DNA of 64,000 nt from Chryseobacterium cucumeris (GCF_016775705.1 NZ_CP068760.1:2294001-2358000); one strand, 5' to 3'. Counted from the stretch's first letter, positions 35,000-43,551 are shown. The notes: generated from the sequence alone by a model not told the origin. Translations and numbers: made by a program.

Positions 35000-36274
35000 A
35001 TGAATACTATCTTTTTCAGAATTTATCTTGTGCTGTTTGCGTTCACCACGCAGCTTCTTTTTGCACAGGAATACCCTGGAGGTTTATCTGACGGAACTTT
35101 AGATATCAATGGAAGCAATGTTCCTGTAAAAATCTATTCTACCACAGAAATGGGAGACCTTACAGCTTTTCCGGACAGAGAATCAGACAAGAACCAGTCT
35201 TTCGTTGTGATTCTTAATGAATCCAATTTTGAACCTGCTTATTATAATTATGGGGCTTCCACTTTAGCAAAGTATAAGGATTCCAGGTATCAGTTTTTTG
35301 ATAAAAACTTTAAGTTGATTGATACTGGTGTTACCAAAGAAAATATCACCACTTTTAAATATGCAGTAAAGTCTGTAAAACCTATTACAGATTCTGATAA
35401 AGTAGAACTTAAGACTTCATTTAAAATATGGGATCCATCAAAAGGTATTCACATCGGATCATTTACGCTTCACTTTTATAGTTTGATGTTTGTTTTTGCA
35501 TTTGGATTCGGATATGTTTTAATGACGAGAATCTTTAAGATTGATAATGTGAACCAGAAATACCTTGAACCTCTGTTCACATGGACACTGATCGGGACTA
35601 TTCTGGGAGCAAGATTAGGACATGTTATCTTTTATCAGCCGGAACTATTTAAAGAGGATTTCTGGAGTGTATTTTTACCGATAAGCACAAAAAACGGTTT
35701 AAAATTCACAGGTTTTTCAGGACTGGCGAGCCATGGTGCTACAATTGCCCTGATCTTTACCACGCTTTATTATTCATTTAAAATCATTAAGAAAAATCCG
35801 TTTTGGGTATATGACAGACTTGGTATTGTCGTAGCTTTAGGTGGAGCGTTTGTAAGAATGGGGAATTTTTTCAATTCTGAAATTGTTGGTAAACCAGCTG
35901 ACCCGAATTCTCCGTTTGCTTTGCTTTTCCCACAACAAAGCAGTGAGTATGGTCTTACGGTACCCCGTTATCCAAGCCAGTTATTTGAAGCAGTAGGATA
36001 TGTTCTTCTCTTCATTTTACTATGGATATTGTACAGAAAAACAAATAAAAAATACCAGCAGGGATGGTTATTCGGTCTGTTTTTCATCATTCTTTGGGCG
36101 ATCAGGTTCTTTGTTGAGTTCCTTAAAGAGCCACAGGGAGATGAATTCATCCAGATCGGCGGTCTGAATACAGGTCAGGTTCTTTCGATTCCTTTTATGA
36201 TTGCAGGTGTTATCATCATGATCGTTTCCAAGAAATTTAAGATCACTGAGGCAGAAAACGAGAAACCGGAATAA
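35000..36274 (+). CDS. lgt: Prolipoprotein diacylglyceryl transferase with N-terminal periplasmic extension
   Basis: The 424-residue protein is much longer than the usual ~280. Residues 1-22 look like a cleavable signal peptide (LLFAQEYPGG). Residues ~23-155 form a soluble beta-rich domain of unknown type. The Lgt membrane domain begins at ~158 (GSFTLHFYSLMFVFAFGF) and keeps the key motifs GARLGHVIFYQ, the catalytic His segment GFSGLASHGATIAL, the RMGNFFNSEIVGKP loop and PRYPSQLFEA. Lgt transfers diacylglycerol from phosphatidylglycerol to the lipobox Cys of preprolipoproteins. The extra domain would sit in the periplasm. The frame is continuous, so it is not a sequencing artefact in this read. 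Confidence 0.93.
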   Translation: MNTIFFRIYLVLFAFTTQLLFAQEYPGGLSDGTLDINGSNVPVKIYSTTEMGDLTAFPDRESDKNQSFVVILNESNFEPAYYNYGASTLAKYKDSRYQFFDKNFKLIDTGVTKENITTFKYAVKSVKPITDSDKVELKTSFKIWDPSKGIHIGSFTLHFYSLMFVFAFGFGYVLMTRIFKIDNVNQKYLEPLFTWTLIGTILGARLGHVIFYQPELFKEDFWSVFLPISTKNGLKFTGFSGLASHGATIALIFTTLYYSFKIIKKNPFWVYDRLGIVVALGGAFVRMGNFFNSEIVGKPADPNSPFALLFPQQSSEYGLTVPRYPSQLFEAVGYVLLFILLWILYRKTNKKYQQGWLFGLFFIILWAIRFFVEFLKEPQGDEFIQIGGLNTGQVLSIPFMIAGVIIMIVSKKFKITEAENEKPE

Positions 36275-36293
36275 GCCATTTAAGCTGAAAAAT

Positions 36294-36331
36294 AAAAAGG
36301 CAAATTTGTAGAAATACAGATTTGCCTTTTT
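36294..36331. terminator. Bidirectional terminator between lgt and nnrDE genes
   Basis: A long stem (AAAAAGGCAAATTTGTA / TACAGATTTGCCTTTTT, one mismatch) with T-runs on both strands separates convergent genes. Confidence 0.85.
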
Positions 36332-36345
36332 TATTAGCTGTTTAC

Positions 36346-37863
36346 TTACAGATTTCTCTCCGCCTTTCTGTTCAGTTCTTCGAAAACAGACCCAAAGGCA
36401 TCAATGACATCAGTAGGCAGCATCGATTCTTTTGAATGTTTTTCTGAAGCAATATCGGCAGCGCTGCCATGCAGCCATACCCCAAGAATACAAGTCTCCT
36501 CTTCAGAGTATTTCTGAGCCAGAAGCGAAGTGAGAATTCCGGTAAGAATATCTCCGCTTCCTCCTTTCGCAAGACCTGCATTTCCGGTTATATTATAGAA
36601 TACTTTTCCCTGCGGAGTAACAACCTGGGTATGGTGGTCTTTAAGGACAATATAAAGATCAAGTTCTTTTGCCTTTTTCCTTGCCAGTTCAAGTCTTTCA
36701 AAAGAATTATCTGTACTTCCGAAAAGTCTTTCAAACTCTTTCGGATGAGGAGTTATGATTGATTTTTTGGGAATGAGTTTCAAATTTTTTGGATCAATTG
36801 AAATAATATTCAATGCATCTGCATCCAGAATCAATGGCTGAGAATAGTTTTTCAAAAAACTCAAGAAGCCTTTCTCTGTACCGGAATGCGTTCCCAGACC
36901 AGGACCGGCACCACAGGTAACATCTTTGTCCATCTCAAAATTTGTGATAAACTGCTCCCCTCCTTGTATAAACATGGCTTCAGGGCATGAAGTCTGCAAA
37001 ATATTATATCCGCATTCCGGAGCGAGTGTAAAGGTCAGCCCTGCTCCGGTTTTGAGAGCTGATCGTGTTGCCAGCACTGCCGCCCCTATTTTTCCATAGC
37101 TTCCTCCTATGATGGCAGCCTTACCATAACTGCCTTTATGGGAAAATTCCTGTCTTGGAATAAATATCGATCCCACCAGCTGATCATCAATTACAGAGTA
37201 ATCAGAATCAGTTGTATCTGCGTATATTTTGCTTAAATCAATATCCAGCTGTACTACTTTTCCGGTATATTTCCCTGTTTCAGGATGAAGGAAGGTTCTT
37301 TTCCAACATTGAAAGGTCAGTGTATAATCAGCTTTCAGAATAACCGGATTATTATCAAACATTTCATCTGCAGACAATCCGGAAGGAATATCGATGGATA
37401 TCTTAATATTCTTTTTAGTATTCAATTGTTCAACAAGCCTTTTATAATCACCTTCCAACGGTCTGGATAATCCCGTTCCGAAAAGAGCATCTACAATAAT
37501 GGTTTTCTCATCAAAATGATAGTGTTCTTCAGGATCAAATTTTCTGACGGTAATTCCCGACAAATCGCGGAGTCTTTTCAGGTTAACGGAAGCATCTTCT
37601 GAAAATTTCCTTTTGGAATCGCTTACAAATACATCTACATCAAAACCTTTCAGATAAAGTAGCCTTGAGACAGCCAGGCCGTCACCTCCGTTATTTCCGT
37701 TACCACAAAATACAGCCAGCTTTTTATGGTTTTTACAGTGTTCCGAAATCCAATGAGCTGCAGCCATTGAAGCTCTTTCCATTAATTGAATAGAAGAAAC
37801 CGGCTCATGGGAAATCGTAAACTGATCCCAGCTGCGTATCTGTTCTGCGGTGAAAATTTTCAT
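36346..37863 (-). CDS. nnrD-nnrE (nnr): Bifunctional NAD(P)H-hydrate epimerase / ADP-dependent NAD(P)H-hydrate dehydratase
   Basis: The 505-residue protein repairs hydrated NADH and NADPH. The N-terminal epimerase domain (~1-215) contains VFCGNGNNGGDGLAVSRLL and IVDALFGTGLSRPLEGDY. The C-terminal ribokinase-like dehydratase (~225-500) has the conserved TPHPKEFERLFG and GNAGLAKGGSGDILTGI motifs, including the GGSGD nucleotide-binding loop. The two-domain fusion is the usual bacterial form. It is convergent with lgt. Confidence 0.95.
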   Translation of the reverse strand: MKIFTAEQIRSWDQFTISHEPVSSIQLMERASMAAAHWISEHCKNHKKLAVFCGNGNNGGDGLAVSRLLYLKGFDVDVFVSDSKRKFSEDASVNLKRLRDLSGITVRKFDPEEHYHFDEKTIIVDALFGTGLSRPLEGDYKRLVEQLNTKKNIKISIDIPSGLSADEMFDNNPVILKADYTLTFQCWKRTFLHPETGKYTGKVVQLDIDLSKIYADTTDSDYSVIDDQLVGSIFIPRQEFSHKGSYGKAAIIGGSYGKIGAAVLATRSALKTGAGLTFTLAPECGYNILQTSCPEAMFIQGGEQFITNFEMDKDVTCGAGPGLGTHSGTEKGFLSFLKNYSQPLILDADALNIISIDPKNLKLIPKKSIITPHPKEFERLFGSTDNSFERLELARKKAKELDLYIVLKDHHTQVVTPQGKVFYNITGNAGLAKGGSGDILTGILTSLLAQKYSEEETCILGVWLHGSAADIASEKHSKESMLPTDVIDAFGSVFEELNRKAERNL

Positions 37864-38071
37864 AGGTGAAACAAACTTTTAAGCAAATTACAAAAGATTT
37901 TTCATTATGCTATCACCTCATTAATAAAAATAAAAAGTCATCATTAATGGCATAATGTATTGTTACAATGCTGAAATATTCATTAAAACTGTTAGCAGGA
38001 AATGAGCGTAAATTTCAATATTTTGGGAATAAAAAACGATTAAACGTAGTGTTTTTTACATTTTTTAATTA

Positions 38072-38079
38072 TATTTTTG
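38072..38079 (+). promoter_or_regulatory. mscL -7 box
   Basis: TATTTTTG matches TAnnTTTG and lies 29 nt before the mscL ATG. Confidence 0.6.
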
Positions 38080-38108
38080 TGTATATACTAATTAAAAAAA
38101 AATAAATT

Positions 38109-38486
38109 ATGGGATTTGTAAAAGAATTTAAAGAGTTTGCCTTTAAGGGCAATGTTCTCGATCTTGCTGTCGGTGTGATCATTGGGGCAGCATTTGGCAA
38201 AATTGTTTCCTCATTAGTGGAAGATGTAATCACTCCTCTTATACTCAACCCGGCATTGAAAGCCGCCGGTGCAGAAAACATTGCAAAACTTTCTTGGAAT
38301 GGTGTTGCGTACGGAAATTTCCTTTCAGCAGTAATCAGTTTCCTTTGTATTGCGATGGTTCTTTTCTGGATCATTAAATTCGCCAATAAAGTAAACAAAA
38401 AAGAGGCTCCTGCTCCTGCCGGACCTACAGAAGATCAAAAATTACTGATGGAGATCAGAGATTTGCTGAAAAGCAAAAATATCTAA
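38109..38486 (+). CDS. mscL: Large-conductance mechanosensitive channel MscL
   Basis: The 125-residue protein has the N-terminal FVKEFKEFAFKGNVLDLAVGVIIGAAFGKIV (amphipathic S1 helix and first transmembrane helix), a periplasmic loop (~50-70), a second TM helix (~75-97) and a C-terminal cytoplasmic coiled-coil helix with a Pro/Ala linker. MscL opens under extreme membrane tension to release solutes on hypo-osmotic shock. Length and motif order match the family. The gene stands alone with its own promoter and terminator. Confidence 0.97.
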   Translation: MGFVKEFKEFAFKGNVLDLAVGVIIGAAFGKIVSSLVEDVITPLILNPALKAAGAENIAKLSWNGVAYGNFLSAVISFLCIAMVLFWIIKFANKVNKKEAPAPAGPTEDQKLLMEIRDLLKSKNI

Positions 38487-38514
38487 TCTTTTAAACAACA
38501 GTTTTAAAAATAAA

Positions 38515-38545
38515 AAAGCACTCCAGTCTAAGGCTGGAGTGCTTT
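38515..38545. terminator. Bidirectional terminator (mscL/serA)
   Basis: A perfect 12-bp stem (AAAGCACTCCAG / CTGGAGTGCTTT) with a 7-nt loop lies between convergent genes. Confidence 0.88.
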
Positions 38546-38564
38546 ATTTATGATCTTTTTCAAG

Positions 38565-39524
38565 TTATTGAATCTGTAAGATACTTGAAATCTGCTCTGC
38601 CAGGGAAAGCCCTATTCTATCCTGCGCTTCAAGAGTAGAAGCTCCCGTGTGAGGGGTAAGGGAAATTTTAGAATGAGTAAGGATTTCTTTTGATGGTGTT
38701 GGCTCATTAATGAAAACATCTAAACCGGCAAATCGTACTTTTCCTGAATCTAAAGCCTGAATTAAAGCTGCTTCATCAATAACTCCACCTCTTGAACAGT
38801 TTACAACAGCTACTCCGTCTTTCATTATTTCAAACTCATCCTTTCCGATCATATAACCGTCCTTCTGTGCAGGAACGTGTAAAGTAATGAAGTCTGAATG
38901 TTTTAAAACATCCTGTAACGGCTCTGTTTCGATATCAACATTGATGAACTGGTTGTTGTAAAATTTCACTTTGATACTTGCTCTTCCGACGTTATTATCA
39001 GCGGCAATCACTCTCATCCCAAGTCCTAAAGCAATTCTTGCCACTTCCTGGCCGATTCTTCCCATTCCTACAATACCGATGGTTTTTCCTCTCAGTTCGA
39101 TACCTGCAGCATATGCTTTTTTAAGACCTGCAAATTCAGTATCTCCTACAACTGGCATTTTTCTGTTAGAATCCTGAAGAAATCTCGCCCCGGAAAACAA
39201 ATGGGCGAAAACAAGCTCAGCCACAGATTCCGATGATGCTGAAGGAGTGTTGATCACATGAATCCCTTTTTCTCTTGCATAATCTACGTCAATATTATCC
39301 ATACCAACACCTCCTCTTCCAATAATGTCGATAGACGGACATCCATCAATAATATCTTTTCTTACCTGTGTGGCACTTCTCACCAATAAGGTGCGGATTT
39401 TGTGCTCATTAATATAATCTACTAAAAATTCCTGGGGAACTTTTGTAGTAATCACCTCAAAGCCTTTTTCTGTCAATGCATCTATTCCAGATTGATCCAG
39501 GCCGTCGTTTGCTAAAACTTTCAT
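38565..39524 (-). CDS. serA: D-3-phosphoglycerate dehydrogenase
   Basis: The 319-residue D-2-hydroxyacid dehydrogenase has the NAD-binding TIGIVGMGRIGQEVARIALGLGM (~146-168), the catalytic-arginine region VVNCSRGGVIDEAAL and the His-containing LTPHTGAST near residue 300. It lacks the C-terminal ACT regulatory domain present in long SerA forms, so Ser feedback inhibition would differ. It is the first committed step of serine synthesis, although other D-hydroxyacid substrates cannot be excluded. It follows the HAD-family gene on the same strand across a heptamer repeat. Confidence 0.9.
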   Translation of the reverse strand: MKVLANDGLDQSGIDALTEKGFEVITTKVPQEFLVDYINEHKIRTLLVRSATQVRKDIIDGCPSIDIIGRGGVGMDNIDVDYAREKGIHVINTPSASSESVAELVFAHLFSGARFLQDSNRKMPVVGDTEFAGLKKAYAAGIELRGKTIGIVGMGRIGQEVARIALGLGMRVIAADNNVGRASIKVKFYNNQFINVDIETEPLQDVLKHSDFITLHVPAQKDGYMIGKDEFEIMKDGVAVVNCSRGGVIDEAALIQALDSGKVRFAGLDVFINEPTPSKEILTHSKISLTPHTGASTLEAQDRIGLSLAEQISSILQIQ

Positions 39525-39544
39525 AAAATATCAAGTATATTAAA

Positions 39545-39608
39545 AAATGAAAGATTTAAAAATTAAAGGTACTGGTTCACATTTAATCTTTAAATCTTTG
39601 AATTATAT
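39545..39608. repeat. Heptamer-like inverted repeat at a gene 3' end
   Basis: The left arm GAAAGATTTAAAAATTAAAG (39549-39568) pairs with the right arm around TTTAATCTTTAAATCTTTGAA (39582-39602). Both show the 7-bp step AAAGATT/TAAAGAT. The right arm ends a few bases from the stop codon of the HAD gene (39611). It is the AT-rich version of the element seen elsewhere. Confidence 0.6.
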
Positions 39609-39610
39609 TT

Positions 39611-40021
39611 TTATTCGCCGTCTTCTTTGAATACCTCAATGGTCACTTGTTTTTCTACCAAATCCGTAAATCTTCCTTTGTATCTTGTAGCTCTTACCAG
39701 ATGGTTGTCTATCCAGTGATAATTTCCTCCTCTTGGTTTTCCGCAAAGCACGCTGTGGTATTTGAAGCCATGCTTATCCAGCCAGTCGATCGTAATTTGT
39801 TTCAGATTTTCGGTTCTTGAAGTAAAAAAGCAGATCTGATGTCCTTCGTCATACCATCTGTTGATCGTTTCCAGAGCATCAGGGTAGGGTTCGCAGGTAA
39901 CCATTCTTTCCGGCTCTTCATTGGGAACGTCATCAGTAATGGTTCCGTCGATATCTATTAAGTAATTTTTTATTCCATCCTTTAGAATAGGACTAATGTG
40001 TTCAATGTATTCTAATTCCAT
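39611..40021 (-). CDS. HAD-superfamily phosphatase-like protein
   Basis: The 136-residue protein has HAD motif I DIDGTI with nucleophile Asp23 and acid Asp25, motif II at CFFTSRT (~78-84), and a C-terminal segment with IDNHLVRATRYKGRF where Lys and Asp residues could form motifs III/IV. It lacks a cap domain and is short. Homologues in Flavobacteriia are often annotated as phosphoheptose isomerase by name transfer, which the sequence does not support. Substrate unknown. It is upstream of serA in the same direction and could be part of a serine-related operon. Confidence 0.8.
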   Translation of the reverse strand: MELEYIEHISPILKDGIKNYLIDIDGTITDDVPNEEPERMVTCEPYPDALETINRWYDEGHQICFFTSRTENLKQITIDWLDKHGFKYHSVLCGKPRGGNYHWIDNHLVRATRYKGRFTDLVEKQVTIEVFKEDGE

Positions 40022-40038
40022 TACTAAATATTAAAAAA

Positions 40039-40046
40039 CAAAGTTA
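40039..40046 (-). promoter_or_regulatory. -7 box of the HAD-serA transcript
   Basis: TAACTTTG on the minus strand ends 17 nt before the HAD start codon. Confidence 0.6.
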
Positions 40047-40336
40047 GCGTTTTTACCATTATCAGGCATATTAATCTTGCTTTATGTTAATATTTTACTA
40101 TAAAAACTTATTTTCAAAGAATAATATCAATATTTTATCAACCATTCAAGCCGAATTAGTTAAAAATTTTCATTTCACATTTTATTTTTACATCATAAAG
40201 TGGAGATCTGAAAAGCAACTACTCAGTGAATGGACAAATTTACCTGCCAGTCTTTTCTGACTTCCTCAATTTCATTGCCATGATTACAAAAAGCATGATG
40301 TTTATCTAAAAATTTCCAAAATACATTTATTACTCT

Positions 40337-40344
40337 TACATTTG
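40337..40344 (+). promoter_or_regulatory. idi -7 box placed next to the start codon
   Basis: TACATTTG matches TAnnTTTG and ends 5 nt before the ATG at 40350, so transcription is expected to begin at or beside the start codon. Confidence 0.55.
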
Positions 40345-40349
40345 TAGGA

Positions 40350-40859
40350 ATGGAAGAATTTGTTGTTTTAGTAAATCCTGAAGATGAGGTTTTAGGGCTG
40401 ATGGAAAAGCAGCAGGCTCACATCAATGGCCTGTTACACCGTGCTTTTTCTGTATTTCTTTTCAACAGTAAAGGAGAAATGCTTCTTCAGAAAAGGGCTT
40501 CAGGAAAATATCATTCTCCTAACCAATGGACCAATGCTGTATGCTCGCACCCGCGTGACGGGGAAACTTATCAGCAAGGAGCGGTACGCAGACTAAAGGA
40601 AGAACTGGGAATTGAAGCAGATCTTTCTGAAAAATTCCATTTTATTTACAAAGCAGATGTAGGCGGTGGTCTTTGGGAGCACGAGCTGGATCATGTATTT
40701 GTGGGAAATCATGAAACTGATTTCAATTTAAATAAAGAGGAAGTGGAAGAAGTAAGATTCATTTCCATGGAAGATCTGGATAAGGAAATTTCCAAACATC
40801 CTGAAAACTTTACAGAATGGTTCAAAATCATCCTTGAAGAATATAAACACCATTTTTAA
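40350..40859 (+). CDS. idi: Isopentenyl-diphosphate delta-isomerase, type 1
   Basis: The 169-residue Nudix-fold enzyme interconverts IPP and DMAPP in isoprenoid synthesis. The catalytic Cys65 lies in TNAVCSHP. The Glu-containing GLWEHELDHVF (~113-123) carries the second catalytic residue, and LLHRAFSVFLFN is the metal-binding N-terminal part. The start ATG follows the -7 box almost directly. The next gene begins 2 bp after the stop, and gcvT follows, so the three may form an operon. Confidence 0.95.
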   Translation: MEEFVVLVNPEDEVLGLMEKQQAHINGLLHRAFSVFLFNSKGEMLLQKRASGKYHSPNQWTNAVCSHPRDGETYQQGAVRRLKEELGIEADLSEKFHFIYKADVGGGLWEHELDHVFVGNHETDFNLNKEEVEEVRFISMEDLDKEISKHPENFTEWFKIILEEYKHHF

Positions 40860-40861
40860 CG

Positions 40862-41332
40862 ATGAAAAAAATATTGCTTTTTTCTGCACTTTTGACGGGA
40901 AGTCTGTTTTTTGCCCAAAAAGCAAAGGTCTATGAAAATTCCAATTATTCTATTACTGTTCCTGAAGGCTGGAAATCTACCAACGACAGTGAAATTGTTA
41001 ATATTTTCCCTACCAGCCAGATAGGGGCAATTACCATTTCGGAATATCATGATCTTCCCCTTCCCAAAGCGGAAGTAAAAAAATTTATGCTGGCACTTTA
41101 TCAATCCCAAGACCCGGAGGATAAAGTAAAAGAAAAAAAGAGCCAGAAAGGATATACAGAATATTTCTATGAGCATTTCGATGAAAAAGAGAAGCTGTTC
41201 TGGGTAACCAAAGCTTTTCAAAAAGATAAAAACTTATATTTGGTTTCCATTAATTGCGGCCAGAAATACTGGAACGGAAACTATATGACCCTATTCAATG
41301 AGACTTTTAACAGTTTTAAAATAAAGAAATAA
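40862..41332 (+). CDS. Small secreted hypothetical protein
   Basis: The 156-residue protein has a signal peptide ending SLFFAQ (~19). It has the pattern YSITVPEGWKSTND, typical of small periplasmic PsbP/DUF1795-like proteins, then a single beta-rich domain. No catalytic residues are evident. The start is 2 bp after idi and the end is 9 bp before gcvT, so it is co-transcribed. Confidence 0.75.
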   Translation: MKKILLFSALLTGSLFFAQKAKVYENSNYSITVPEGWKSTNDSEIVNIFPTSQIGAITISEYHDLPLPKAEVKKFMLALYQSQDPEDKVKEKKSQKGYTEYFYEHFDEKEKLFWVTKAFQKDKNLYLVSINCGQKYWNGNYMTLFNETFNSFKIKK

Positions 41333-41341
41333 AAATTAAAT

Positions 41342-42418
41342 ATGAAGAAAACAGCCTTGTACGACAAACATGTTTCTTTGGGAGCTAAGATCGTACCTTT
41401 CGCAGGTTTTGAAATGCCTGTTCAATATTCAGGGGTTACAGAGGAGCATTTTGCAGTAAGAGAAAAAGCAGGATTATTTGATGTTTCCCACATGGGACAG
41501 TTTTTCATCGAAGGGCCGGGTTCAAAAGACCTTTTGCAGTATGTAACTACCAATAATGTAGATGCACTTGAAAACGGAAAAGCTCAATATTCCTGCCTTC
41601 CGAACGAAAACGGCGGAATTGTAGATGACCTTATCGTTTACAAAATGGAAGATGACAAATATTTTGTAGTAGTAAACGCATCCAACATCGACAAAGACTG
41701 GAATCATATTTCAAAATACAATACTTTCGGGGCTAAAATGACCAATGCTTCTGATGAGATGTCATTATTGGCAGTTCAGGGGCCTAAAGCTACTGAAATT
41801 CTTCAAAAACTTACAGACGTAAATCTTTCAGAAATTCCTTACTATCATTTTACAGTAGGAACCGTTGCCGGAGAAAATGATGTGATTATTTCAAACACAG
41901 GATACACAGGAAGCGGTGGTTTTGAGATTTATTTCAATAACGAAAGTGCTGAAAAACTTTGGGATGCCGTAATGGAAGCTGGTAAAGAAGAAGGGATCAT
42001 TCCTTGCGGATTGGCTGCCAGAGACACTTTAAGATTAGAAAAAGGATTCTGCCTGTACGGAAATGATATTGATGATACAACGTCTCCAATTGAAGCCGGT
42101 TTAGGGTGGATCACTAAATTTGATAAAGACTTCGTTTCTAAAGATGTTTTCGCAAAACAAAAAGAGGAAGGAGTTACAAGAAAACTAGTAGGTTTCGAAC
42201 TGACAGATAAAGGAGTTCCAAGACATGACTATCCTGTGGTGGATGCTGAAGGAAACGTGATCGGAAAAGTAACTTCCGGAACACAGTCTCCAATGAAAAA
42301 AGTAGGATTAGGTCTTGCTTACGTAGACAAACCTCACTTCAAATTAGGATCTGAAATCTTTATTCAGGTAAGAAACAAGAACATTCCTGCAAAAGTGGTG
42401 AAAGCTCCTTTTGTATAA
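41342..42418 (+). CDS. gcvT: Aminomethyltransferase (glycine cleavage T protein)
   Basis: The 358-residue enzyme transfers the methylene group from the H-protein aminomethyl arm to tetrahydrofolate. It begins [28 protein letters not shown] and contains [15 protein letters not shown], the [12 protein letters not shown] loop, [21 protein letters not shown] with the catalytic-region Asp/Arg, and C-terminal [18 protein letters not shown]. gcvP and gcvH are not nearby, so the system is split in this genome. It is terminated by a strong hairpin at 42435-42467. Confidence 0.97.
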   Translation: MKKTALYDKHVSLGAKIVPFAGFEMPVQYSGVTEEHFAVREKAGLFDVSHMGQFFIEGPGSKDLLQYVTTNNVDALENGKAQYSCLPNENGGIVDDLIVYKMEDDKYFVVVNASNIDKDWNHISKYNTFGAKMTNASDEMSLLAVQGPKATEILQKLTDVNLSEIPYYHFTVGTVAGENDVIISNTGYTGSGGFEIYFNNESAEKLWDAVMEAGKEEGIIPCGLAARDTLRLEKGFCLYGNDIDDTTSPIEAGLGWITKFDKDFVSKDVFAKQKEEGVTRKLVGFELTDKGVPRHDYPVVDAEGNVIGKVTSGTQSPMKKVGLGLAYVDKPHFKLGSEIFIQVRNKNIPAKVVKAPFV

Positions 42419-42434
42419 TTGAAAAAAATAGCAA

Positions 42435-42467
42435 AAAAGAGGCTGTGAACAAATCACAGCCTCTTTT
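42435..42467 (+). terminator. gcvT terminator
   Basis: A 14-bp perfect stem (AAAAGAGGCTGTGA / TCACAGCCTCTTTT) with a 5-nt loop directly after gcvT. Confidence 0.88.
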
Positions 42468-42479
42468 GGGTTTATATCC

Positions 42480-42512
42480 AAACCTTATAGGTTTTAAAAA
42501 CCTATAAGGTTT
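42480..42512. repeat. 33-bp perfect palindrome
   Basis: AAACCTTATAGGTTTT and AAAACCTATAAGGTTT are 16-bp arms around one A. It follows the gcvT terminator closely. It resembles dispersed palindromes seen in flavobacterial intergenic regions; no second copy was noticed here. Confidence 0.75.
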
Positions 42513-42542
42513 ATTATTTGCAAAATTAGTTTCCAGTTAAAT

Positions 42543-42899
42543 TTATTCATTTACGCCAAAGAACTTCTGCAGTTCTTCAACATTTTTTTTGTCATTACCC
42601 ACGAAAATCTCTTTATCGGTAACAAATACAGGTCTTTTCAGGAAAGTATAATGGTCCAGCAGCAATTCTTTAAAATCTTTTTCTGTTAATGATTTTACAT
42701 CCAGACCTCTCAGTTTGATCTGAGTAGATTTTTTACTGAATAATGCTTCGTATGACTTTGTTTTTTTATGCATTTCCGCCAATTCCTCTTTTGTAATTGG
42801 TTCTTTTTTAATTTCACGGAGTTCCCAGTCTGTAAGGTCAAATTGGGCTAAAATTTTTCTGCATGTATCGCATGTATTGAGATAAAATACTTTCTTCAT
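42543..42899 (-). CDS. ArsC/Spx family protein (arsenate-reductase-like)
   Basis: The 118-residue thioredoxin-fold protein carries a CX2C motif (Cys10, Cys13; LNTCDTCRK) near the N-terminus and the ArsC-family segments TKEELAEMHKKTKSYEALFSKKS and HYTFLKRPVFVTD (with the R-P pair that contacts substrate). Spx-type regulators share the fold. No RNA polymerase regulator hallmark or ars operon is nearby, so neither arsenate reductase nor Spx function is established. Confidence 0.85.
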   Translation of the reverse strand: MKKVFYLNTCDTCRKILAQFDLTDWELREIKKEPITKEELAEMHKKTKSYEALFSKKSTQIKLRGLDVKSLTEKDFKELLLDHYTFLKRPVFVTDKEIFVGNDKKNVEELQKFFGVNE

Positions 42900-43020
42900 T
42901 ACGGGTTCTAAATCTGTTATGGGTTAAAATTCTCTTTCATTGAAAGTTTCGTCTTTCAAAAGTAGGATTTAATCTAAAACTTTGGAAATTATTAAATAAC
43001 TTTATTCAAATTTTATAAAG

Positions 43021-43488
43021 ATGCAGAACAAGCCTATTACTTTTCAGTTTATTTCGGAGCCTTCAGATGTTAATTACGGAGGAAATGTACATGGAGGAAG
43101 TGTTATGAAATGGATTGACCAGGCCGGTTATGCATGCGCGACAACCTGGAGTGGTAATTATTCTGTCACTGTTTATGTGGGCGGAATCCGTTTTTATGAT
43201 CCTATTAAAATCGGTGAAGTAGTAAAAGTAGACGCTCAGGTGATCTATACCGGAACTTCAAGCATGCATATTGCCATCAATGTTTTTTCAAGAAATTTAA
43301 AACAGCCCAACTTTGAGAAGAAAACACATTGTATTATCGTATTTGTAGCTGTGGATGAAAATGGAAAAAAACTCCCTGTTCCAAAATGGACACCGGAAAC
43401 AGAGGAAGAAAAACAGCTTGAAATGTATGCCAAACGCCTGATGGAGCTGAGAACGCAGATTGAAGATGAAATGAAACCTTTTTTGTAA
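43021..43488 (+). CDS. Acyl-CoA thioesterase, hotdog fold (BFIT/YciA-like)
   Basis: The 155-residue protein has the pattern VNYGGNVHGGSVMKWIDQAGYACATTW with Asn/Gly/Asp residues at the active-site helix (usual form: N..G.vfGG.ll.wmD), followed by VGGIRFYDPIKIGEVVKVDAQV. This is the broad acyl-CoA thioesterase group. Substrate unknown. A heptamer-periodic repeat starts right at its stop codon. Confidence 0.9.
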   Translation: MQNKPITFQFISEPSDVNYGGNVHGGSVMKWIDQAGYACATTWSGNYSVTVYVGGIRFYDPIKIGEVVKVDAQVIYTGTSSMHIAINVFSRNLKQPNFEKKTHCIIVFVAVDENGKKLPVPKWTPETEEEKQLEMYAKRLMELRTQIEDEMKPFL

Positions 43489-43551
43489 GAGCAGGTTTCG
43501 GGATGCGAGATTGCAGGATTTAAGGTTTAAGGTTTTGGGAAACCAGTAACA
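43489..43551. repeat. Heptamer-periodic element after the thioesterase stop codon
   Basis: In 7-bp steps from 43489: GAGCAGG, TTTCGGG, ATGCGAG, ATTGCAG, GATTTAA, GGTTTAA, GGTTTTG, GGAAACC, AGTAACA. The first unit begins one base after the stop codon (43486-43488). Confidence 0.7.

Larger units (their letters stand above)
40022..40349. other. Divergent intergenic region HAD gene / idi
   Basis: This 328-bp AT-rich spacer holds -7 boxes for both sides: TAACTTTG on the minus strand (40046-40039) for the HAD-serA side, and TACATTTG at 40337-40344 for idi. No other structure was recognised. Confidence 0.65.
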
